A stretch of 19,822 nt of DNA, from assembly GCA_049318165.1 (NCBI GenBank), contig JBMOGW010000036.1, positions 1 through 19,822 of the forward strand. The letters run 5' to 3'. Positions 14,347 to 19,822 of this stretch are shown here, in pieces; position 1 is the stretch's first letter, and each line of letters starts with the position of its first letter. The position numbers and the translations under genes were made by a program. The stretch is from UBA668 sp049318165 (GTDB lineage Bacteria > Actinomycetota > Acidimicrobiia > Acidimicrobiales > Ilumatobacteraceae). Under the pieces are notes generated by a model. It did not search any database and had not been told where the DNA came from. It worked only from the letters and a program-made list of their open reading frames with translations.

Positions 14347-15231
14347 TCAGGAACGGTTGCCGGCGCGGGCGTCGGCCCGCAGCTCGCTACCGTCCGCCAA
14401 GGCGATGCGCACGCTCACCGAGACGGTGCCGTGCTCGCCGAGGTGAGAGATCATCGCCTCTGCCACGTCGCGTGCCATCCTGCCATGATCCGCGGTGAGC
14501 AGCACCGGCGCGGGTGCCGCAGGGGCGACCACCGGAACCGGCAGGGCAAGGTCGACCGGGGCCGCCGCGATCGGCGGCGCCAGGGCGACCGGCGCAGCCG
14601 GTGCCGCCATCACGACGGGCGCAGGCGGAGCCGGGGCGACGGCGGCGGTCACGACGGCGTCCGCCGCCGCCGGTGCGTCGGCGGCGGGAGCGGTCCACGC
14701 GGTCGGCACCGTGGGGAGCGGTTCGCTCACCGGCATGACCGCTGCGGCCGGCCACGTGGCGCCGGCCCGCAGATCGGCGGGCGTCTCGTGGGGGTCAGCG
14801 AACTCGTCGATCGACTCGTCGTCGGACGGCGCACGCTCGAGGCGCGACCGGACCACCAGCGGCGCCGGGATCGGCAACGGCGTGGTGAGCAGGCTCGAAG
14901 CTTCGTCGCGGGGCGTCTCGGCAGCGGGCGGCGGCGCGCTCGCCACGCTGTGCCGGTCACCGGTCGCCGCGTCGGCCATCAAACGCTCGAACGCCTCCGC
15001 GAACGACACGGCAGGGGTGTCGTACGGGACGTTGCTCACCGGGACCACCGTCACCTCCACACCGAGGTCGGTCGCGAAGAAGCCGGCGATGCCTCCGCGA
15101 CGGATCCGGTCGGCCTTCACGACCTTCACCGGACGACCGATCAGGTCCTGGGCCGTACGCGCGGCCTCCTCGATGCTGCTGCCACGCACGACGATCGGCT
15201 CGTCAGCGAGTGCTTCCTCATGCGGCCACAT
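14347..15231 (-). CDS. FlhF N-domain-like protein without GTPase domain
   Basis: The 294-residue product begins with a small alpha/beta domain (about residues 10-65): IVVRGSSIEEAARTAQDLIG, VKVVKADRIRRGGIAGFFAT, then LGVEVTVVPV. This resembles the N-terminal B domain of FlhF, with its GG-x-x-G-F-F turn and following V-E-V strand. A long Ala/Pro-rich linker (about 95-235) follows, then a short terminal segment (ARDVAEAMISHLGEHGTVSV). The SRP-type NG GTPase of FlhF is absent: I see no GxxGxGKT P-loop or DTxG motif. The gene overlaps the flhA end by 14 nt, exactly where flhF usually stands. It may be a reduced FlhF that lost its GTPase, or an independent protein with a similar fold. Confidence 0.65.
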   Translation of the reverse strand: MWPHEEALADEPIVVRGSSIEEAARTAQDLIGRPVKVVKADRIRRGGIAGFFATDLGVEVTVVPVSNVPYDTPAVSFAEAFERLMADAATGDRHSVASAPPPAAETPRDEASSLLTTPLPIPAPLVVRSRLERAPSDDESIDEFADPHETPADLRAGATWPAAAVMPVSEPLPTVPTAWTAPAADAPAAADAVVTAAVAPAPPAPVVMAAPAAPVALAPPIAAAPVDLALPVPVVAPAAPAPVLLTADHGRMARDVAEAMISHLGEHGTVSVSVRIALADGSELRADARAGNRS

Positions 15232-17296
15232 TCGGTTCCCTCTCGTTGTTCATCGGTTCGGTCAGATCAGGGCCCAGCGACACCACCGCGACCACGTCGA
15301 CGGTGAGGTGGTCGCCGATCTCCGGGTAGGAGACGACGGCGACGCCGGGCAACAGCGGCTTGAGCATTCGCCGGATGGCGGGGCGGAGCGTGCTGGAGCA
15401 GACCAGCACGGGGTGACGGTGCTTCACGGCGATGCGTTCCGCAGCGTCGGCGATCGAGCGACTCAGGTGATCGAACTCGGCCGGCATCAGGTCGATCTGC
15501 GAGGCCAGGTCGTCGACGCGCAACCGCTCGGCCAGACGCGCCTCGGACTGCGCATCGAGCACGATGGTGGACAGCACACCCTCCGACGACAACGAGCCGG
15601 TGATCGCCGGACCGAGCTGGATGCGCACGGCCTCCACCAGCCCTTCGGGGGTACGGACGGTCGGGGCACGTTCGCTGATCGCCTCGAGGATGCTGACCAG
15701 GTCGCGCACGGCGACGCCGTCGTCCAGCAGGCTGGCGAGCACGCGCTGGATGTCGGCGGTGGTGATGTGGGCGGCGTGGAGATCGTCCACCACCGCCGGG
15801 TCCGACTGCCGGACGCCGTCGATGAGGGCCTTCACGTCCGACCGGCTGAGCAGACGGCTGGCACGGCGACGTACCACTTCGGCCAGGTGCGTGACGATCA
15901 GCGTGGTGCGGTCGACCACGGTGTTGCCCACCAGTTCGGCCTGCATCGACAGTTCCACCGGGATCCACTTCGCGGCGAGCCCGAACACCGGGTCCTTGGT
16001 CGGCTCACCGGGCAACTGCGTGAGTTCGTCGCCGATCGCGAGCGCCATGCCGGGCAGCACGACACCACGCCCGAGCTCCGCGCCGTGCACCTTGATGACG
16101 TAGGTGTTCGGCGGCAGGGCGGCATCGTCGCGCGTGCGGATCGAGGGCATCACGAACCCCAGCTCGAGCGCCAGCTTGCGGCGCAGCATCGCGACCCGCT
16201 CGAGCAGGTCGCCGCCCGCCTGCGCGTCGACCAGCTCCACCAGATCCAGCGCCAGGTCGAGCGCGAGCGGCTCGACGCGAGCGTCGATCACCATCTGCTG
16301 CGCCGACTGCGATGCTTCGTCCAACTCCTCCACCACGACGTCCTCGACCTCCACCGTCGCCCGGCGCATGAGGTACCGGCCGAGGGCGAACAGCCCACCG
16401 CCGATGAGGATGAACTGCGGCTTCGGCATGCCCGGCACCAGCGCCAGCGCCGCGACCAGGGCGCCACCGTTGCGCATCGCCATGCCCTGGCGGCCGAACT
16501 GGCTGAACACCGCCGACCCCAGGTCGCCGGTGCCACCGCTGCGGGTGACGATGAGGCCGGCGGAGATGCTGACCAGCAGCGCCGGCACCTGTGCGACGAG
16601 ACCGTCGCCGATGGTGAGGAGCGAGAAGTGCTGCAGTGCCTCACCGAGCGACATGCCCATCTGCATCACACCGATGATGAAGCCACCGATCAGGTTGACC
16701 GCCGTGATGACCAGCGCGGCGATGGCATCACCCTTCACGAACTTCGAGGCACCGTCCATCGCACCGTGGAAGTCCGCCTCGTCGGCGACCTCCTTGCGCC
16801 GTCGCCGCGCCTCGGCCTCGTCGATGGCGCCCACCGAAAGGTCGGCGTCGATCGCCATCTGCTTGCCGGGCATCGCGTCGAGCGTGAATCGGGCACCGAC
16901 CTCGGCAACACGACCCGAGCCGTTGGAGATCACGACGAACTGCACGAGGGTGAGGATCAGGAAGATGACGATGCCGACCACGAGGTTGCTGCCGACGACC
17001 ACCGACCCGAACGTCTCGATCACGTGGCCGGCCTCACCCCTCGTCAGCACGGCACGCGACGTGCTCACGTTGAGCCCCAGGCGGAACAGGGTGACGATCA
17101 GCAGCAACGAGGGGAACGACGAGAACTCGAGCGCCTTCACCACGTTCATCGAGACGAGCAGGATCAGCACCGCGACCGAGATGTTCACCACGATCAGCAC
17201 GTCGAGCACCGCCGACGGGGCAGGCACGACCATCATCACGACGACGAGAACCACCGAGATCGGCAGCAGCAGTTGTCCCGGCGATCGCTCGCGCAT
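15218..17296 (-). CDS. flhA: Flagellar export gate protein FlhA
   Basis: FlhA is the large export-gate subunit whose cytoplasmic ring binds chaperone-substrate complexes. The 692-residue product matches the family in length. About eight membrane segments span residues 8-310 (for example ISVVLVVVMMVVPAPSAVLD). The FHIPEP signature region contains FPSLLLIVTLFRLGLNVSTS and RFTLDAMPGKQMAIDADLSV, followed by RRRRKEVADEADFHGAMDGA and KFVKGDAIA. The C-terminal half (about 320-692) is the soluble ring domain (VLVCSSTLRPAIRRMLK near the end). The ATG at 17296 has AGGGAG upstream (17303-17308). It is cotranscribed with its downstream FlhF-like neighbour. Confidence 0.97.
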   Translation of the reverse strand: MRERSPGQLLLPISVVLVVVMMVVPAPSAVLDVLIVVNISVAVLILLVSMNVVKALEFSSFPSLLLIVTLFRLGLNVSTSRAVLTRGEAGHVIETFGSVVVGSNLVVGIVIFLILTLVQFVVISNGSGRVAEVGARFTLDAMPGKQMAIDADLSVGAIDEAEARRRRKEVADEADFHGAMDGASKFVKGDAIAALVITAVNLIGGFIIGVMQMGMSLGEALQHFSLLTIGDGLVAQVPALLVSISAGLIVTRSGGTGDLGSAVFSQFGRQGMAMRNGGALVAALALVPGMPKPQFILIGGGLFALGRYLMRRATVEVEDVVVEELDEASQSAQQMVIDARVEPLALDLALDLVELVDAQAGGDLLERVAMLRRKLALELGFVMPSIRTRDDAALPPNTYVIKVHGAELGRGVVLPGMALAIGDELTQLPGEPTKDPVFGLAAKWIPVELSMQAELVGNTVVDRTTLIVTHLAEVVRRRASRLLSRSDVKALIDGVRQSDPAVVDDLHAAHITTADIQRVLASLLDDGVAVRDLVSILEAISERAPTVRTPEGLVEAVRIQLGPAITGSLSSEGVLSTIVLDAQSEARLAERLRVDDLASQIDLMPAEFDHLSRSIADAAERIAVKHRHPVLVCSSTLRPAIRRMLKPLLPGVAVVSYPEIGDHLTVDVVAVVSLGPDLTEPMNNEREPNVAA

Positions 17297-17302
17297 CTCG
17301 TA

Positions 17303-17335
17303 CTCCCTGGACCACCGTCACGAGACGGGTCCGGG
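17303..17335 (-). promoter_or_regulatory. Hairpin overlapping flhA ribosome site
   Basis: In the 81-bp gap before flhA, CCCTGGACC/GGTCCGGG-type arms (17306-17313 with 17328-17335, one G-T pair, 14-nt loop) can form an 8-bp stem. The arm next to flhA includes part of its Shine-Dalgarno AGGGAG (17303-17308). The fold could limit FlhA translation; this is inference from complementarity only. Confidence 0.3.
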
Positions 17336-17377
17336 AGGGATGGTGCCGAGGCACCCGGGTTTGTCAGGGAGGCGTCG

Positions 17378-18184
17378 TCAGCCCTCGGCGGCGCCCGCGA
17401 CCACCTGCAGTCGCAGCGCCCGGCCGGACCAGTTGGCGGCGGACTCGAGCCCCGACAACGCGTTGGCCCACACGACCACGCGGGGGACCACACGGGCACG
17501 CCACGACGTCGCGTGGGGCACCAACGAGGCGAGGTGCCGGGCCGAGGCACCCTGCAGCGCGAAGATCTCGCCCTGCTCGGTCTCGAGGCGCACGTGGTCG
17601 TGCGCGACCCGCATCTCCCGGACACCGTCGGCCTCGATGCCCTCGGCGGTCTCGACCACGAGGAGGCGGCCGTTGGTGCGGCCGACGACGGCGAGCGACT
17701 CCGACCAGATCAGCATCTCGTTGCGCAGGCCCGACCATGCGAGCGCCAGCCCACGTGTGGGCGACGACCCGCCGCCGGCGACGAGCCCGCCGCCCACGCC
17801 CCCGACCTCGTGCAGCGCGACGACCGCACGGTCGACGGACCTGCTGAGGGCGCGGCGGCCGGACTCCTCCAGTGTCACCTCGCCGCGGCGGAAGAGACCG
17901 TCGCGGAGCTGACGCCACAGCGTGTCGGCACAGAGCGCCGCCGCGTGTTCCGCCAGGTCGAACACCTGCTGGCGGGTGCCGAGATCCCAGTTGGTGCGGC
18001 CCCCGGGCGTCTCGACGACAGCCATCACCCGAGCGATGCCGCCGGGCACGGAGGCCACCTGACCGACGGTCCGGCAGCGGCCGATGGTGCGCATCGCGTG
18101 GCGCTCCGTGGACCGGTGCGGCACGGCCCGATCGTGGGTCCGTCCGCGCGGGGAGAAGTCGTTCTGCTCGAAATCAGGCTGCAT
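17378..18184 (-). CDS. Uncharacterised protein upstream of flhA
   Basis: The 268-residue product has no signal peptide or membrane segment and no motif I recognise. It appears to have two parts: a helical portion (about 65-120, with LGTRQQVFDLAEHAAALCAD), a Gly-rich hinge (GGVGGGLVAGGG, about 127-139), then a beta-rich half (LLVVETAEGIEADGVREMRV; DHVRLETEQGEIFALQGA). The ATG at 18184 overlaps the previous gene by 11 nt; M31 at 18094, with GGAG upstream, is an alternative. Third-position G/C stays high from the first codon, which favours the longer form. It lies in the fliW-csrA-flhA operon, so a flagellar or export role is plausible, but none can be named. Confidence 0.7.
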   Translation of the reverse strand: MQPDFEQNDFSPRGRTHDRAVPHRSTERHAMRTIGRCRTVGQVASVPGGIARVMAVVETPGGRTNWDLGTRQQVFDLAEHAAALCADTLWRQLRDGLFRRGEVTLEESGRRALSRSVDRAVVALHEVGGVGGGLVAGGGSSPTRGLALAWSGLRNEMLIWSESLAVVGRTNGRLLVVETAEGIEADGVREMRVAHDHVRLETEQGEIFALQGASARHLASLVPHATSWRARVVPRVVVWANALSGLESAANWSGRALRLQVVAGAAEG

Positions 18185-18890
18185 CTTCGTCCAGGAGTGT
18201 CCTCAGGCGATCCGGCACGATGTCCGTGACGCGGGCGGGCAGGTACGCGGGGTCGCTCCACAGCGTGGGGCAACCGGGCTCGAACAGTTGGAGCGCGAGG
18301 CGTGGGCGGTGCCCGCAGTCCTCCGCACAGCGCTCGATGCGCTGCTCGACCTCGGCAGCGACGTGGAAGGCGGCGGCGCACCGCTGCTCGATGCGGGCGA
18401 CCGCGTCGGGCACCAGTTCCGGCCGGGTGCGGGCGATGCTCCACAACTGCGACACCGGGCCAGGGGCGATCCGGTTGGCGGCGACGGCCAACTCCAGCAC
18501 CGCGTCGGCGGTCCGCAGGGCCACGATCTCGTCCCAGGCGGCCCGCGCCGTGCGACGGCGGTGCTGCAGGTCGAGGTACGCGGCGAGCAGCTTCGCCGGC
18601 ACCAGGCCGGGCGCCGCGTCGAGCAGTTCGCCGACCGTCAGCCCGCCGCGGAGCGCGTTGAGGATGGCGGTGGCGTCGCTGCGCCGGTACGTGCCGGGGC
18701 GGCCGCCGGTGAGCTCCCAGAGATCGAGCAGGAACGTGCGCTCCTCGCGGCGGGTCACCGGCCACCCCCGGCTGCGCCAGGGCAACCACGGTGCCGACAC
18801 CTCGGCGAGGGCCGGCGCACCACACGTGCACACGGGCGCCCGATCACTCAGCACCTCGTCCCACAGCAGCGGCGGACTCGTCACCGTCAT
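18174..18890 (-). CDS. Uncharacterised cysteine-containing protein after csrA
   Basis: The 238-residue product has six cysteines: a C-T-C pair at 21/23 and C171, C188, C192 and C207, the middle ones in RCAEDCGHRP. They could hold a metal or disulfides, but no known zinc-finger pattern is evident. The centre is helical (RRSDATAILNALRGGLTVGE; LLAAYLDLQHRRRTARAAWD). I do not recognise the family. The ATG at 18890 is preferred over an upstream in-frame ATG (18920) because AAGGAGG (18898-18904) stands 7 nt before it. That ribosome site is part of a likely CsrA-binding arrangement. The end overlaps the next gene by 11 nt, so both are probably translated together. Confidence 0.75.
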   Translation of the reverse strand: MTVTSPPLLWDEVLSDRAPVCTCGAPALAEVSAPWLPWRSRGWPVTRREERTFLLDLWELTGGRPGTYRRSDATAILNALRGGLTVGELLDAAPGLVPAKLLAAYLDLQHRRRTARAAWDEIVALRTADAVLELAVAANRIAPGPVSQLWSIARTRPELVPDAVARIEQRCAAAFHVAAEVEQRIERCAEDCGHRPRLALQLFEPGCPTLWSDPAYLPARVTDIVPDRLRTLLDEDAA

Positions 18891-18896
18891 GCTCAA

Positions 18897-18928
18897 TCCT
18901 CCTTGACCAGCGTTCTGCATCCATGCAG
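18897..18928 (-). promoter_or_regulatory. Candidate CsrA operator at csrA-orf junction
   Basis: On the transcript a hairpin CUGCA-UGGA-UGCAG (18928 down to 18915) shows GGA in its loop, in the context AUGGAUG, close to the CsrA consensus ARGGAUG. The Shine-Dalgarno of the next gene, AAGGAGGA (18904-18897), gives further GGA motifs; 17 nt separate the loop GGA from the first of them. Two GGA sites about 18 nt apart, one in a loop and one in the ribosome site, is the known arrangement for CsrA repression. csrA ends 18 bp upstream of the hairpin. Confidence 0.5.
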
Positions 18929-18945
18929 TTCGTCATGGGTCATCG

Positions 18946-19242
18946 TCACCGGGACTCGGCTGCCGTCACGGGTGACCGCGGGGGATTCACCGCACTCGGC
19001 GGCCGGGACGGCGGCGTCCTCGACACGGCTGCGCCCAGCGCATGGTCGGCCCCGACGTCGGCGACGGCCGCCGCCCGGTTGGCCTCGACGATCTCGCAGT
19101 AGACCTCGTGACGGTGCACGGTGACGTGCCGCGGCGCCTGCACGCCGATTCGCACCTGGTCGCGGCTGACCTCGAGGACCACGACCTCGATGTCGTCGGC
19201 GATGCGGATCCGCTCCCCGACCTTGCGTGACAACACCAACAT
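18946..19242 (-). CDS. csrA: Carbon storage/translation regulator CsrA
   Basis: CsrA is a dimeric RNA-binding protein that blocks translation at GGA-containing leaders; in FliW-bearing bacteria its main target is flagellin. The first 60 residues are a clear CsrA: MLVLSRKVGERIRIADDIEV, VVLEVSRDQVRIGVQAPRHV, TVHRHEVYCEIVEANRAA. The RNA-contact residues L4 and R44 are conserved at their usual positions. The full product is 98 residues, with an extra Ser/Pro/Ala-rich tail of about 35 residues absent from typical CsrA (60-75). The ATG at 19242 overlaps the fliW stop by 1 nt (TGATG), giving translational coupling with its antagonist. Confidence 0.95.
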   Translation of the reverse strand: MLVLSRKVGERIRIADDIEVVVLEVSRDQVRIGVQAPRHVTVHRHEVYCEIVEANRAAAVADVGADHALGAAVSRTPPSRPPSAVNPPRSPVTAAESR

Positions 19243-19712
19243 CAGTGCACCGCCTGCGTGGCACGCAGCAGCGGCTCGTGCACGGACCAACGGGTGTCGG
19301 AGAGGATCACCTGCTGCAACCGGCGCCGGCGCAGATCGATCACCAACGGGGCACGCAGGTTGACCGTCATCGTCGAGGCCCGGCGTTCGGCGATGGGATG
19401 GACGTCGCCGTTGCGGCGCACGGTGACGAGGTTGAGCACCCGCACGTCCTCGGCGTCGGCGATGCCCAGTGCCCGCTCGTCCACCTCGACGTCGTAGCCC
19501 GGAAACGCTGACCACGGGACCACGCAGAGGAAGGCCAGCTCGGGGTCGTCCAGGTCCTGCAACCAGTACAGGACCGCACCCTCCACCCCGGTCTCGACGG
19601 CGAGCAGCGCCGCCCGGCGCAGCCCCACGAACCCGGGGATGCCGTGCGGCACCTCGAAGACGTCGTCGTCGTCGATCTGAATCGTGCCGAAACGAGTGGT
19701 GTCGATGCGCAT
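19242..19712 (-). CDS. fliW: Flagellar assembly factor FliW
   Basis: FliW binds flagellin and CsrA in alternation, freeing CsrA to repress when unexported flagellin accumulates. The 156-residue product has the family pattern FGTIQIDDDDVFEVPHGIPG (about residues 7-26), then FVGLRRAALL, LYWLQDLDDPELAFLCVVP, and a C-terminal APLVIDLRRRRLQQVIL block. Length matches FliW. The ATG at 19712 is chosen because GGAGG (19719-19723) precedes it at 6 nt; the in-frame extension to 19808 would add Cys-rich sequence unlike FliW. It is the first gene of the reverse operon fliW-csrA-orf-orf-flhA. Confidence 0.95.
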   Translation of the reverse strand: MRIDTTRFGTIQIDDDDVFEVPHGIPGFVGLRRAALLAVETGVEGAVLYWLQDLDDPELAFLCVVPWSAFPGYDVEVDERALGIADAEDVRVLNLVTVRRNGDVHPIAERRASTMTVNLRAPLVIDLRRRRLQQVILSDTRWSVHEPLLRATQAVH

Positions 19713-19806
19713 GGGCGACCTCCGTGTCACGCAGCAACGCTGCATCCGCGTCCGCGGACACCGGTGACAGTCCGTCGAATCGGCGGCACGCAAGGAGGTG
19801 TCCGGC
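19713..19806. promoter_or_regulatory. Divergent region upstream of fliW and next gene
   Basis: This 94-bp region separates fliW from a forward gene starting at 19807. It contains a perfect 10-bp palindrome GTCCGCGGAC (19750-19759) and a GCAGC-AAC-GCTGC hairpin (19731-19735 with 19739-19743). On the fliW transcript there are GGA motifs at 19753-19751 and 19747-19745 and in the ribosome site (19723-19721). No clear promoter hexamers are seen. AAGGAGGTG at 19792-19800 is the ribosome site of the forward gene. Confidence 0.4.
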
Positions 19807-19822
19807 ATGACGGCCGGTGACC
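19807..19822 (+). CDS. Start of a forward gene cut by window end
   Basis: An ATG at 19807 follows a near-perfect Shine-Dalgarno AAGGAGGTG (19792-19800) at 6 nt spacing. Only MTAGD can be read before the window ends, so no family can be assigned. Divergent placement from fliW makes a flagellar gene likely but not certain. Confidence 0.6.

Noticed and set aside
14495..18229. Very long open frame (over 1200 codons) on the + strand opposite flhA, the FlhF-like gene and the unknown gene
   Set aside because: It is the complementary-strand shadow of high-GC genes, with Arg/His/Asp-rich biased composition, no family motif, and strong conserved proteins on the other strand.
19770..19790. GCCGATTC on the reverse strand as a sigma-28-type -10 for fliW
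   Set aside because: The required TAAA -35 is absent at the expected distance.
19713..19808. Extension of FliW to 19808
   Set aside because: The extra 32 residues are Cys/Arg-rich and unlike FliW, while ATG 19712 has GGAGG at proper spacing.
1..19822. Mobile elements, CRISPR array, tRNA or phage genes
   Set aside because: No transposase or integrase motifs, no spaced direct repeats, no tRNA-like cloverleaf noticed; the only tandem repeats are short in-frame units in fliK and flgD.

Overview
This window is one continuous stretch of a flagellar gene cluster from a high-GC bacterium. Almost every codon ends in G or C, starts are often GTG, and genes overlap or sit a few bases apart. A WhiB-family gene, a family known only from Actinomycetota and their phages, lies inside the cluster. 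Together with a CsrA/FliW pair and a full type III export set, this points to a flagellated, probably deep-branching actinobacterium. The class Acidimicrobiia is my guess from general resemblance, not something the sequence proves.

Layout. (1) Forward, 3-8564: fliK (cut by the window edge), flgD, flgE, fliM, fliN, fliO, fliP, fliQ, fliR, flhB and a whiB-like gene. This block encodes hook length control, hook cap, hook, C-ring and the export gate. (2) Reverse, 8595-11028, read in the order flbD, motA, motB, fliL: the stator block. Blocks 1 and 2 converge on a 9-bp GC hairpin. (3) Forward, 11187-13944: a putative flgN chaperone gene, flgK and flgL (hook-filament junction). A 158-bp divergent region separates it from flbD. 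(4) Reverse, 14048-19712, read in the order fliW, csrA, two unrecognised genes, flhA, an FlhF-N-domain-like protein without a GTPase domain, and a small two-helix membrane protein. (5) At the right edge a new forward gene starts at 19807 behind a strong Shine-Dalgarno sequence and is cut after five codons.

How they work together. FlhA, FlhB and FliOPQR form the export gate. FliK and FlhB (NPTH autocleavage motif) control the switch from hook to filament substrates. FlgD caps FlgE assembly. FlgN probably escorts FlgK and FlgL. FliM and FliN form the rotor switch, and MotA, MotB and FliL form the stator. FliW and CsrA are a known protein/RNA regulatory pair for flagellin-level control. Here they lead an operon that continues into two unknown genes and flhA.

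The most unusual points are: a hairpin with a GGA loop followed by a GGA-containing Shine-Dalgarno, which looks like a CsrA operator directly downstream of csrA; an FlhF-like protein lacking its GTPase; a FliM without the usual CheY-binding N-terminal peptide; a WhiB-like iron-sulfur regulator ending the export-gate operon; and two uncharacterised proteins between csrA and flhA. I saw no tRNA, rRNA, insertion sequence, CRISPR array or phage gene.
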